Source: Galeopsis tetrahit
Taxonomy: Eukaryota > Streptophyta > Magnoliopsida > Lamiales > Lamiaceae
Length of the DNA: 64,000 bases
Reading direction: 5' to 3'
Assembly: GCA_963675135.1 (NCBI GenBank)
Contig: OY776129.1
Location: 52,402,141-52,466,140, forward strand
Shown here: positions 37,453-47,212 of the stretch, piece by piece
Position numbering within the stretch: position 1 is the stretch's first letter
How the letters are laid out: each line of letters starts with the position of its first letter
Translations under genes and position numbers: made by a program
Notes under the pieces: model-generated
Databases searched by the model: none
Told to the model about the DNA's origin: nothing
The model's input: the letters and a program-made list of their open reading frames with translations, nothing else

Positions 37453-38303
37453 GGCCACGGATAAATACCCCATATTTATTATGTCTTCACCCCATAACAT
37501 ACCATAAATAACATTCTCCCTTACCAACACTAAAACACACATTAAAAATGGAGTACTTTTTGACTTCACTCCCCACCCATATTTTTTTTCCAAAAAAAAA
37601 AAAAAACCTCTTTTCATTTTGGAGCTAAAAAATCACTCCCTCCATCTGCCGCCGATCGCCGCGCACAACGTCGCCGTTGTGCTCTATCGTGGATAAACGT
37701 AAGTGTAGTTTAGATTTTTAAATTGAATTTTAAAGCTTGAATGTTAATTTTGTATTTAAATGTTAAAGCTTGAATGTTAGTTTTTTATTTTAATGTTAAA
37801 GCTTGAATGTTATTGAGAATGATTTTGGCTTTCAATCGTTGAATAAACTTGGTTTTTGCAGAAAATGGGATATGAGGGAGACGAAACATCAAAAACTGAG
37901 TTTTGTACCGATTTGACACTGGTTGGCCGAGTTTTGATTCAAAATCTGAAACTTTTTTCGAAAAATCTCACAAAACTCGACAAACTGGTGCTAAGTTTTT
38001 GCAAAAAATGATTTTTTAAATAAAAAAATTTTGGAAACAAAATACACTACACATATATTCATTACAACTATACAATCATGCAACAATATGATCAAATAAA
38101 ATAATAATAACAGGGAGAATAATCAATTACAAATAAATACTATATTTTGGATGGAAGAGGAGAGGAATGCAAAATGTATGGTTTTTTTTTTGTTTAGGGG
38201 ATGGGGGTTGAACTCAGCACAAGTAGTATAGTCTTTTTGTCAAAAATATAAATTTAAGTTGGAGAGTGAAGACATAATATATAGGTAGCCATTTATACGT
38301 GGT
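37453..38303. mobile_element. MULE-like non-autonomous element
   Basis: The ends are imperfect inverted repeats: the left has CCACGGATAAATACCCC then TTATTATGTCTTCAC, the inverted right CCACGTATAAATGGC then ATTATGTCTTCAC. TAAAAGAAAT is repeated exactly on both sides (37443-37452 and 38304-38313), a 10-bp target duplication in the 9-11 bp range of Mutator-like elements. Inside are a GC-rich patch (CGCCGATCGCCGCGCAC near 37650) and repeats of TTAAAGCTTGAATGTTA. It carries no transposase. Confidence 0.83.
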
Positions 38304-38425
38304 TAAAAGAAATAAGTCACTCCAAAAAACACGCATTTTGCCGACGGATTTTCGGTCGGGAACCATGGTTGCCGACGGAAATATCGATCGAAAAATTCGG
38401 TCGGAGCCAACCTTGTCGGTAAGGA

Positions 38426-38653
38426 TTACCGACTAAATCCACACGAGCTCTCTGGTCTCGAGGGTTGACGAGCTGTCGACGACTGAGATGACGGCGGCGA
38501 CTGCTGTGGAATGGGCGACGACAAACGACTACGTGGAACGGGCGACGACGTCGAAGGAGCCGGCATCAAATTAGGTTGAGGCCTAAGTGAGCCCCTCCTC
38601 GACCGGCTACGTCGAGACCCTGAGGCCCCACGGGAACCAGAAGCAGCATTCAC
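38426..38653 (-). pseudogene. Ser/Arg/Pro-rich CACTA protein remnant
   Basis: About 75 residues, GC-rich against an AT-rich background, starting MNAASGSRGASGSRRSR and continuing Pro/Ser-rich. It sits just inside the left end of the CACTA element and has no downstream coding continuation. Similarity to a CACTA-encoded N-terminal region is from memory and composition only. Confidence 0.45.
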
Positions 38654-39670
38654 ATTTTAACTCATCTATTTTAATGATTAAAACTGATAATTAAATAAAC
38701 AATATAAATTAATCAATAATTTTCTAATTTAATCAATAACAATTCACTAATGAAATCAATAATTTACTAAGTTAATTAATAATAATCTAATTTAAACAAT
38801 ATAATGATCTTCATATATTCATAATTTAATCAATAATTACTATATTAATCAACAACACGCCTACAATTAATTAATTGGTAATTTCTTAATTCAATTAACA
38901 ATAACCTAATTTAATTAATCGATAATATAACCTAATTTAATTAATCGACAATAACCTAATTTAATTAATTATCAAACACATTCTAGGCAATTAATTATTT
39001 AACACTAACTAACAAGTACCAATTACATATCAATTAAATAAAAAAATTATATAACAGTCTAACTAAAAATAAAGAACGTCTACACTATAACATGAACAAT
39101 TAATTACAATTACTCAATAACATCACAATCCACGTAAAATATATATCAACTAATTATACATATTCATCAACTACGTACATGATTTATAATAATTAACATG
39201 CAATTTATAATAATACAATAACTTAATTAAAATTAATTAATAATTTATAAAACATATCGTTCAAATTGAAGAAAATCGGAGTAGATGATCGGAGGGAATG
39301 CTCACAATGCCCGTAAAATAACTCACCAGAACCTCTTCGTCTTCGAATTCACGAGACGAAACTGATTTTTTTTTCTTTCCTCAACAATCTGCCTCTCGAC
39401 AATTTATATATATATATATATAAAAAAAATTAACTACCGACGGAAATTCTGTAGGTAGCACACGAATATTTATGGTATACGCGTCTGTTGAGGGGTTTAC
39501 GAGGTGGTGTCATTAAATCGGGTCGGTTACCAATGAAAATTTTCGTCGGGAACCGAAATTTGAACTGCCGACGGAATACCGTTTCACCTCCAATCTAGAT
39601 TCCGTCGACAGTTTTGTCGGAACCTTCCGACGGAAGTTGAAATCCCTCGGTAGTTTGCTGATTTCGATAT

Positions 39671-40091
39671 TGTTGGAGTGTGGAGCCTGAATTGATCCTA
39701 ACGGGCTTGGAGTGTAGGACAAGTTTGATCCTAACGGGCCTGAAGTGGGGAGCAAGTTTTTTCCTAATAGGCTTAGGGTTAATTATGGCAAGTTTGTTCG
39801 CTTGGAGTAGGGAACAAGTTTTTTCCTAATAGGCTTAGGGTTAATTATGACAAGTTTGTTCCTAATGGCTTGGAGTAGGGAACAAGTATTTTCCTAATAA
39901 GCGTAGGGTTAATTATGGCAAGTTTTCTATTATAAATAGATGTTCTCCCTTTGTAATCATTGCGCATCCAAAACACATAGTGAAATACCTGGCTTGGCAT
40001 CGCCCCCAGACGTAGTCGAAAGACGAACTGGGTAAATAAATCCCGTATTATTTTCTTATCGTCATCGTGTGCGTGTGTTTATTTCCTAACA
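39671..40091 (+). repeat. 5' LTR
   Basis: It runs TG...CA over 421 bp. The first half holds short internal repeats (TTTTTCCTAATAGGCTTAGG and GGCTTGGAGTAGGGAACAAG). TATAAATAG near 39932 fits a promoter TATA box. It matches the 3' LTR with few differences. Confidence 0.93.
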
Positions 40092-40130
40092 ACTGGTATT
40101 AGAGCCTCGGGTTCAGAGGGAGCAGACACG

Positions 40131-41117
40131 ATGAACGACGAGAAGATTTCAACCAAGCAGTTTGACAGATCGAATTTCGGGTTCTGTAAGATGCAGATCG
40201 AGGATTACCTCTACGGTAAAGATCTACATGTGCCCCTAGAGGAGAAGGGAAAATCCGAAAAGATGGAACAGAAGGAGTGGAATCTGTTGAACAGAAAGGC
40301 GGTGAGTGCAATACGCTTATCGATGTCCATGAACGTAGCCTATCACACGACTAAAGTCAAGTCCGCAAGGGAGATGCTGCAGATCTTGGAGAAGATGTAT
40401 CAGAAGCCCACAACGGCGAACAAAGTTCACTTGATCAGACGGTTGTTCAACCTCAGGATGTCGGAGAGCACACTCGTGCAGCAACACCTGAACGAGTTCA
40501 ACAGGATCATTGGACAGTTGTGTTTTGTCGTGATCGACTTCAGTGGCGAGGTACTTGATTTAGTTTTGTTATCTTCTTTGCCTGACAGTTGGACTGCCAC
40601 AGTATCTGCAGTTAGCGCTTCATCCGCGAAAGATAAACTGAAGCTTGACGAAGTGAGGGATCTGATGATTAGCGAGGAGGTTCGCAGGAAAGAATCTGGA
40701 TCCACTTCAGGGTCAACGCTGAACGCGGAAGAAGGGGGCAGATCAAAGGGTAGGCAGAATCGTGGTAGATCAGAGTCCAGAGGAAAGAGTCAATCCAAGA
40801 AAGATAAAGACTCGATCCAGTGCTGGAATTGTGATGAGTTTGGTCACTACATGAACCAGTGTTCAGCACCCAAGAAAAACAGGAAGGGACAGGACGAGAA
40901 GAAGACAGCAAACGCAACCACTGTTGATATTGGAGACGCGTTGGTCTTGAGTGTCAGTAGTCCGGTAGAATCGTGGTGTTGGATTTTGAAGCATCATTCC
41001 ACTCTTGCAGTGATGTTAAATCTGTTAAGTGTACGTTCATTGATTATGGTGGTGATGAGTTCGGTTATAAACTCTGGGGTGAGAATAACCGAAAGATTAT
41101 TCACAGTAGAGATGTAG
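40131..41117 (+). CDS. Copia-type Gag polyprotein with zinc knuckle
   Basis: A 328-residue frame starting MNDEKISTKQFDRSNF. It follows the usual copia Gag order: an N-terminal FDRSNFGFCKMQIEDYL region, the helical UBN2-type core (AREMLQILEKMYQKP, HLIRRLFNLRM, LNEFNRIIGQL), a basic linker, and a CCHC zinc knuckle CWNCDEFGHYMNQC with C-x2-C-x4-H-x4-C spacing. Gag packages element RNA in the cytoplasm. After the knuckle the frame drifts into unrelated sequence because pol is deleted. Intact gag without pol suggests it may be mobilised in trans by a related full element. Confidence 0.85.
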   Translation: MNDEKISTKQFDRSNFGFCKMQIEDYLYGKDLHVPLEEKGKSEKMEQKEWNLLNRKAVSAIRLSMSMNVAYHTTKVKSAREMLQILEKMYQKPTTANKVHLIRRLFNLRMSESTLVQQHLNEFNRIIGQLCFVVIDFSGEVLDLVLLSSLPDSWTATVSAVSASSAKDKLKLDEVRDLMISEEVRRKESGSTSGSTLNAEEGGRSKGRQNRGRSESRGKSQSKKDKDSIQCWNCDEFGHYMNQCSAPKKNRKGQDEKKTANATTVDIGDALVLSVSSPVESWCWILKHHSTLAVMLNLLSVRSLIMVVMSSVINSGVRITERLFTVEM

Positions 41118-41598
41118 TTTTCAATTAACAGATTATGTACAAGAACAGATTGGAGGCATCAGATTCTGACAAGATCAATCGTGGCAGATCAGAGTCCAGA
41201 GGAAAGAGTCAATCCAAGAAAGATAAAGACTCGATCCAGTGCTGGAATTGTGATGAGTTTGGTCACTACAGGAACCAGTGTTCATCACCCAAGAAAAACA
41301 GGAAGGGACAGAACGAGAAGAAGACAGCAAACGCAACCACAGTTGATGTTGGAGAGCGTTGGTCTTTAGTGTCAGTTGTCCGGTAGAATACTAGGTGTTG
41401 GATTCTGGAGTATCATTCTACTCTTGCAGTGATGCTGAATTTGTTAAGTGTACGTTCATTGGTTATGGTGGTGATGAGTTCGGTTATACACTTTGGGTTG
41501 AGAATAACCGAAATATTATTCGCAGCACAGATGTAGTTTTCAATGAACAGGTTATGTACAAGAACAGATTGGAGGCATCAGATTCTGACAAGACCAAT
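40761..41598 (+). repeat. 419-bp tandem duplication inside the retroelement
   Basis: The segment starting CGTGG(T/C)AGATCAGAGTCCAG at 40761 recurs at 41180, and AGATTCTGACAAGA at 41161 recurs 419 bases on. Each copy carries the zinc-knuckle coding segment, the protease-start remnant and the integrase-end remnant. The unit length is not a multiple of three, so the second knuckle is in another frame and cannot be made by simple read-through. Confidence 0.88.
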
Positions 41599-41679
41599 AC
41601 CCAAGAGGTTGAGTTAGACATCTCAAACTCGAGTGGGAGTAAGGAGAGTCAGAATGAAGAAGAGGTTCTTATTGAATAA
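41395..41679 (+). pseudogene. Protease-integrase deletion remnant of copia pol
   Basis: The frame begins LDSGVSFYSCSD, the copia protease active-site region (DSG with a Val in place of the usual Ala), and continues directly into FVKCTFIGYGGDEFGYTLW, the C-terminal end of integrase, then DVVFNEQVMYKNRL. In intact copia elements several hundred residues separate these blocks, so the protease body and integrase core are deleted. A first, more decayed copy lies about 419 bases upstream. Confidence 0.75.
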
Positions 41680-41870
41680 CCTAGAACCCCACCACCACTG
41701 GAGAATCTGCTGCAGAGACCAGTTAGAGAGCGACGTGCACCGAATATGTATTCGTCCTTTAACTACTACTTGTTATTTACTAAGGTGGCGACCTTAGAGA
41801 AGTTGAAGCTATGCATAGTTTCAATTGGCCTTAAAACTTGAAGATAAGGATTGTCGATGCCAGGCGGATA

Positions 41871-42357
41871 CGGTGAAGACAATGCCGAAAGAAATTCTTA
41901 GAATGGGTAATTCTAAGTGTTCTACTCTTATGGTGGAGTAGGTATTCTCTATGTTGAGAATGTTGGTTCTTAAACCATGTCGGTGAAGACAACGCCGAAG
42001 GAAATTCTTAGAATGGGTGATTCTAAGTGTTCTACTCTTATGGTGGAGTAGGTATTCTCTATGTTGAGAATGTTGGTTCTTTGGTTTAAAAATCATGTTT
42101 GTCGGTGAAGACAATTCCGAAGGAAATTCTTAGAATGGGTGATTCTAAGTGTTCTACTCTTATGGTGGAGTAGGTATTCTCTATGTTGAGAATGTTGGTT
42201 CTTTGGTTTAAGAATCATGTTTGTCGGTGAAGACAATGTCGAATGAAATTCTTAGAATGGGTGATTCTAAGTGCTCTACTCTTATGGTGGAGTAGGTATT
42301 CTCTATGTTGAGAATGTTGGTTCTTTGGTTTAAGAATCATGTTTGTCGATGAAGACA
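41871..42357 (+). repeat. Tandem array, 122-bp unit, about 4 copies
   Basis: Units start CGGTGAAGACAATGCCGAA at 41871, 41981, 42103 and 42225, with a partial fifth at 42347. Three spacings are 122 bp; the first is 110 because it lacks TTTGGTTTAAGA. Each unit contains an inverted pair, CTTAGAATGGGTGATTCTAAG, able to form a short hairpin. It lies between the integrase remnant and the 3' LTR. Confidence 0.9.
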
Positions 42358-42541
42358 ATGGAGTTTTCTTTTATTTTATCAAGGTGGAGTTTGTTGAACT
42401 TGTGCTAAAATAAAAGGATCTTTTAAAGGAGCTTTTGTCTTCGTTGGAACTTGAAGATAAGGCCCGGCGATGCCAGGTGGATACGGGAGGAGAATCAAGA
42501 AGATATGGTTACATGGAGAATTCAGTCTCCAAGTGGGAGAT

Positions 42542-42962
42542 TGTTGGAGTGTGGAGCCTGAATTGATCCTAACGGGCTTGGAGTGTAGGACAAGTTTGAT
42601 CCTAACGGGCCTGGAGTGGGGAGCAAGTTTTTCCTAATAGGCTTAGGGTTAATTATGACAAGTTTGTTCGCTTGGAGTAGGGAACAAGTTTTTTCCTAAC
42701 AGGCTTAGGGTTAATTATGGCAAGTTTGTTCCTAATGGCTTGGAGTAGGGAACGAGTATTTTCCTAATAAGCGTATGGTTAATTATGGCAAGTTTTCTAT
42801 TATAAATAGATGTTCTCCCTTTGTAATCATTGCGCATCCAAAACACATAGTGAAATACCTGGCTTGACATCGCCCCCAGACGTAGTCGAAAGACGAACTG
42901 GGTAAACAAAACACTTGTTATTTTCTCTTTCGTTATCGTGTGCATGTGTTTATTTCCTAACA
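42542..42962 (+). repeat. 3' LTR
   Basis: A 421-bp copy of the 5' LTR with the same termini, directly followed by the GATAT target duplication. It differs from the 5' LTR only by scattered substitutions and small indels. Confidence 0.93.
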
Positions 42963-43009
42963 GATATTCTGTCAGGAGTCCGTCGGGAAATCCGTGTTTT
43001 TTTGTAGTG

Positions 43010-43821
43010 AGTGAACATTTAATCAGAAAAAAAAAATTAAAAAGAACAGCCTCAAGTCAACAAATTAAAGAAAAAATGAGGCCCAATGTTGGTGGAATTT
43101 GTTACCATTAAATTTTTTTGGCAAATTTATCACCAACTTAAAAAAAAAAAAAAAAAGCAACTTTTTTTTAATTAATCTATTGTTTAATTTGTTTAGAATT
43201 TACTATTTTATTACTATTATTTAAATTAAATAATAAGACAATTTTAAATTTTATGATTAACAATTATGAAATATTTAAAAATTAAAAGTATATAATTTAA
43301 TTGCAAGACTACATTAATAATTTAAATTAAAAAATACAATATGAAATAAAATATACATATTATAAATTTAAATTATAAAATACAATATGATAAAAATATA
43401 CATACTACGAATTTAAATTATAAATTACAATAGAAAAATGACTAAGAAAACACAAATGTTAAATTTAATACAACATACGTAAACATAAGTAAATAAATGA
43501 AATATAACTTAAACATAAATACTGCAATTTTAATAATATTGGGATAGACAACTTCCGAACCCTCCAATATCACCAAAATATTGTTTATAGGTGGTGAAGG
43601 GATTTTCGGATTAAGGTGTAATGTGAATTATAAATTGTGAATTGAATTCTTGAAAGGAGCGTATTGTCTTGAATTCTTGGGAGTATGTATTTTGTCTTGT
43701 GAATTATGTTGAGGGCTCGTGCATCACACGATTTCAATACTTTGCAGAGAGTGAAAGGCACATTATCATGTGCAGTGAATTCTTGTAAAGATTAACTTGT
43801 ATCATTTTTTATTTTCTTTTA
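43010..43821. other. AT-rich spacer between transposons
   Basis: Poly-A runs and AT-rich repeats (AAATACAATATGA near 43335 and 43377). No gene or element boundary could be fixed. Confidence 0.4.
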
Positions 43822-44094
43822 TGGTTAATTGCAAATAAAATCACCACATTTTCTTGAGTTGCAATTTAATCTAAATTTTTGAATAATTGCAAATAAAATC
43901 ACCACCTTTGAATATTGTTGCAATTTAAACTTCTTGATAGTCTCATTTGTGCCAAAACCTAACGTGTTTAGCTGATGTGACACCTCCTTAATAAAACAAC
44001 ATTGTTTTGGAAAAGTCTTATATACACCATACACACCACATTAGGATCCGTGCACACTCTTCTAACCCGACCCTACCCGCTCATTTTTTTATCC

Positions 44095-44440
44095 AGGTAA
44101 TCTATTCTTCAACAACGGCGTTTAGCGTTTCCCTTCAATCTCTTCCGTTTACTGGATTTATCTCTTTCGTTTCAGTCGTGGATTCCTTCTTCTCTCCTTC
44201 GTCTCTTTCAGCCATTGATTCATCTTCTTTTCCGCCGCCTCTGTAGGCGGAACCCTAGCAGCCTCTAGTCTTCGTCGTCGCCTCTATGGGCGGAACACGC
44301 TGTCACCGTTCTTGTTCGTCACACCACCGCCTCGCGGAGCCTAGATTCTGTTCGCGCTTGAGCCAGACCCCGTCCTTTGTGCTGTCTCTACATCGTCGCC
44401 GCCTGCAATAGTGTCGCGCCGCCGCGCCGGTGTCCTGTAA
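44095..44440. other. GC-rich segment inside the long-TIR element
   Basis: About 350 bases with many CGCC/CGTCG strings (for example GTCGTCGCCTCTATGGGCGG) in an element that is otherwise A/T-rich. The plus-strand frame at 44007-44246 crosses it but has no known domain. Captured host DNA, as in Pack-MULEs, is one explanation; the source is not recognised. Confidence 0.4.
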
Positions 44441-45830
44441 TTCGACTTAATCTGGTAATTCGATTTAGTTTAGGAATTTGATTTGATTCCATGAATTTGG
44501 TTTAATTCCATGAATTTGGTTTCGTTTAGGAAATTCTGTAATTCAGTTTAATCTGGTATTTTGTAATGTGCTTTTTTTTTTGTTGATTCAACTACCGAGT
44601 ACCAATATGAATAGATTTGTCCATGTTTTATGTTGGTGGTGTTCTAATCTATTTGTCTTGAATGATGATTTTGTCTTTGAAAATCAAATGATCAGTGAAC
44701 TGTAATTGAGAAATGGTTGTTTTATAATACATTGATTCTCATAACTTGATTCCTGAATCTGGCATTTGAGAAATGAAATGTGTAATTTATCTTAAAAATT
44801 AAATATAGGTGATTGTGTTAGAAAGACCATGTCTTATAGAGGGTGACACCTTTCAATTATAGCGAGTAGCACGTTTCACTAATATTAAACTACACGTTTT
44901 TTCAGTCATTTCACGTGGCACGTTTTAGTTATAGCTAGTAGAACGTTTAGGTTAGTGTAGAAAGTACCTTGTTATTTGAGTATGATATATGCTATCTTAC
45001 TTGGTTCATCTTAAAGGGCAGTTTTTGCAATGCAATTCCTAGTAGGGATATATGCTATCTTACTTGATTTAAGCATGAAAATGCTACTAAGACAGGCTTA
45101 TGAATAAAACCACAGTGATGATTTAAATCATTTTCAATTGTATTGTTATTTAAAAGAGTTGAAACAAGCTCCTCCATGTGAGTGATTTGCTTCTAAGAGA
45201 ACAGTTGATCATTCATCTCATTTGATCCTTCTAAATAAATATGAAAAAGTCAGTCTTATTTAGTGACTTCTATTTGGTATGTCAGTGTGATGAGAGTTAT
45301 TTTCTTTAGAATTGTGTTTTAGCAATTAACTGTTTATCACAATTGATATTACAGTATTGACACAAAGGTGGTGTGACACTTTCTCAGATGCACATTGTTA
45401 TATTTCGATGACTCATAATTGGCATTATGATCTCTCTGTTTTTGATATACACTAGAGTGTCAGTAAATACTAAATAGTTTAGAAGTATTCGTACAAGACA
45501 ATTTCTATATTCATTAGGTATTTCTTTATTATAGAATTTTCAGTGGTGTAAAGACGTGTTGTGTTAACTTTTGCTAATGTGGTTATTGATTCACTCGTAA
45601 CATTTTTTCCCTTGTTTTTTTAATGAACTCCAGATATGATGGACTCTATCTTGATTCAGGGAAAATATATTAATCCTGAAGTTATTCTCCAGACTCAACA
45701 ATACAGATGGATTTAAGAAAAAATTTGTACTCTATGTAGCATATAGCAAATGGAAATTTTATTTATCGGGGACTATTTGGTTGTTGGTTGAACAAGACTC
45801 TTAAATTGATTTCTTTGATTACTTTTCATT

Positions 45831-46565
45831 GAAAAGTGTTGGAAAGTGGTAGAAGTATTATTGAAAAGTGGTAATTTTATTATTGAAAAGTGGATTTTTT
45901 ATTAATGAAAAGTGTAACTATTTTTATTGAAAAGTGTAACTTTTATTATTGAAAAATGGTAATTTTATTATTGAAAAATGGTAGTTTTACTGTAGTAGAT
46001 AATCAAGCAATGATACTTTTGGTAATCTCTATTACTGAAAAGTGGTAATCTCTATTAGTGAAAAGTGGTAATCTCTATTACTGAAAAGTGGTAAATACTG
46101 AAAAGTGGTAATCCCTATTAGTGAAAAGTGGTAATCTCTATTAATGAAAATTGGTAATCTCTATTACTGAAAAGTGGTAATCTCTATTACTGAAAAGTGG
46201 TAATCTCTATTACTGAAAAGTGGTAATCTCTATTAGTGAAAAGTGGTAATCTCTATTACTGAAAAGTGGTAATCTCTATTAGTGAAAAGTGGTAATCTCT
46301 ATTAATGAAAAGTGGTAATCTTTATTACTGAAAAGTGGTAATCTCTATTACTGAAAAGTGATAATCTCTATTACTGAAAAGTAGTAAATACTGAAAAGTG
46401 GTAATCTCTATTAGTGAAAAGTGGTAATCTCTATTACTGAAAAGTGGTAATCTCTATTAATGAAAAGTGGTAATAAGTATTATTATTGAAAAGTGTAATC
46501 TATGTTTGCTGAAAAGTGTTAATCTTTAATAGAGAAAATTGTTAATCTTTAATAGTGAAAAATGG
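45831..46565 (+). repeat. 23-bp minisatellite (GAAAAGTGGTAATCTCTATTACT)
   Basis: More than 20 tandem copies of a 23-bp unit; GAAAAGTGGTAATCTCTATT is the core, followed by a variable ACT/AGT/AAT. The left part (45831-46010) is diverged, the middle (46012-46480) highly regular. Two shortened units (AAATACTGAAAAGTGG) at about 46092 and 46385 look like one deletion that was later copied, a sign of recent unit exchange. Confidence 0.93.
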
Positions 46566-46715
46566 TAATTTGCTGAAAAAATACAAAAGTGGAAATTCTG
46601 AAAAGTAGTAAAAAAAATTTGCTGAAAAAATACAAAAGTGGAAATTCTGAAAAGTAGTAAAAAAAATTTGCTGAAAAAAATACAAAAGTGGAAATTCTGA
46701 AAAGTAGTAAAAATA
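46566..46715 (+). repeat. Tandem repeat, about 57-bp unit, 3 copies
   Basis: Three copies of a unit containing TTTGCTGAAAAAATACAAAA, GTGGAAATTCTG and AAAAGTAGTAAAAA follow the 23-bp minisatellite directly. GAAAAGTAGTAA is clearly a relative of the minisatellite core, so this looks like a higher-order derivative. Confidence 0.85.
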
Positions 46716-47212
46716 TTTGCATATTGAGGTCACAGACAGGTTTCGAACCCGTGATCTCGTACTCACAAGCACAACATTGAAACCGTTCCAGCAGCAATTA
46801 TTTTGCTTAAATTCTTCTCCTTTACAAATAATAAGGGTTGATTGGTAGCATAGTGTGCACGGTGCACACTGTGCGCAGGAGACCAACTCCATTGTTTTTT
46901 ATTTCAATCTAATCTCGAAACGTCAAATTCGAACACAAATGAGATTGTTTAGAAGTCTAAATTGTAACAATATTTAAAGATGGTGATTTTATTTGCAATT
47001 ATTCAAAAGTTTAGATTAAATTGCAACTCAAGGAAATGTGGTGATTTATTTTGCAATTAACCCATTTTTTTATGATTATGTGAATGGTTGCATATGAATA
47101 TGAAGAGTATAAATTAACACCATTAGTTGTTAGAAATGACGCAGAATCCTCAAATCTCCAAAATGACGCGATTTACCTACTTTGTCTAGGAATAATTTTG
47201 GCAAAAAAAAAA

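Larger units (their letters stand above)
39671..42962 (+). mobile_element. Copia-type LTR retrotransposon, gag-only and non-autonomous
   Basis: Two LTRs of equal length (421 bp) bound the element, both starting TGTTGGAGTGTGGAGCC and ending TTTATTTCCTAACA. GATAT flanks both sides (39666-39670 and 42963-42967). The primer-binding site TGGTATTAGAGC (40094-40105) differs by one base from the usual initiator-Met tRNA complement. A purine tract AAGTGGGAGA precedes the 3' LTR. Inside are a gag frame, a 419-bp tandem duplication, a residual piece where the protease start runs straight into the integrase end, and a 122-bp tandem array. Reverse transcriptase and RNase H are missing. Nearly identical LTRs suggest recent insertion. 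Confidence 0.94.
38318..43009. mobile_element. CACTA element, split by an LTR retrotransposon
   Basis: The left end CACTCCAAAAAACACG and the inverted right end CACTACAAAAAAACACG are CACTA termini. AGT flanks both sides (38315-38317 and 43010-43012), the 3-bp target duplication of this superfamily. Subterminal copies of CCGACGGAA in both orientations cluster at 38340-38430 and 39436-39640. Without the insertion at 39671-42962 plus one GATAT copy, the element is about 1.4 kb and non-autonomous. A minus-strand frame at 38426-38653 reads NAASGSRGASGSRRSRSRRG, a Ser/Arg-rich composition I associate with the N-terminus of CACTA-encoded proteins, so it is probably a coding remnant. Confidence 0.9.
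43822..47065. mobile_element. Long-TIR non-autonomous element (MULE-like), about 3.2 kb
   Basis: The first roughly 140 bases and the last roughly 160 are inverted copies. The left starts GGTTAATTGCAAATAAAATC, and AATAATTGCAAATAAAATCACCA recurs inverted near 47010. Long TIRs of this kind are typical of Mutator-like elements. The interior has a GC-rich segment (44095-44440) unlike the surroundings, possibly captured genic DNA, and a large 23-bp minisatellite. I find no transposase and no convincing 9-11 bp target duplication; the flanks are T-rich, which hides it. Confidence 0.72.

Noticed and set aside
46012..46480. Regular repeats resembling a CRISPR array
   Set aside because: Units are directly contiguous 23-mers with no unique spacers, in a plant nuclear transposon. 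It is a minisatellite.
46725..46800. tRNA-like sequence (minus-strand GGGTTCGAAACC as a box B)
   Set aside because: No acceptor-stem pairing and no proper D or anticodon arm. At most a pol III-like motif inside the transposon.
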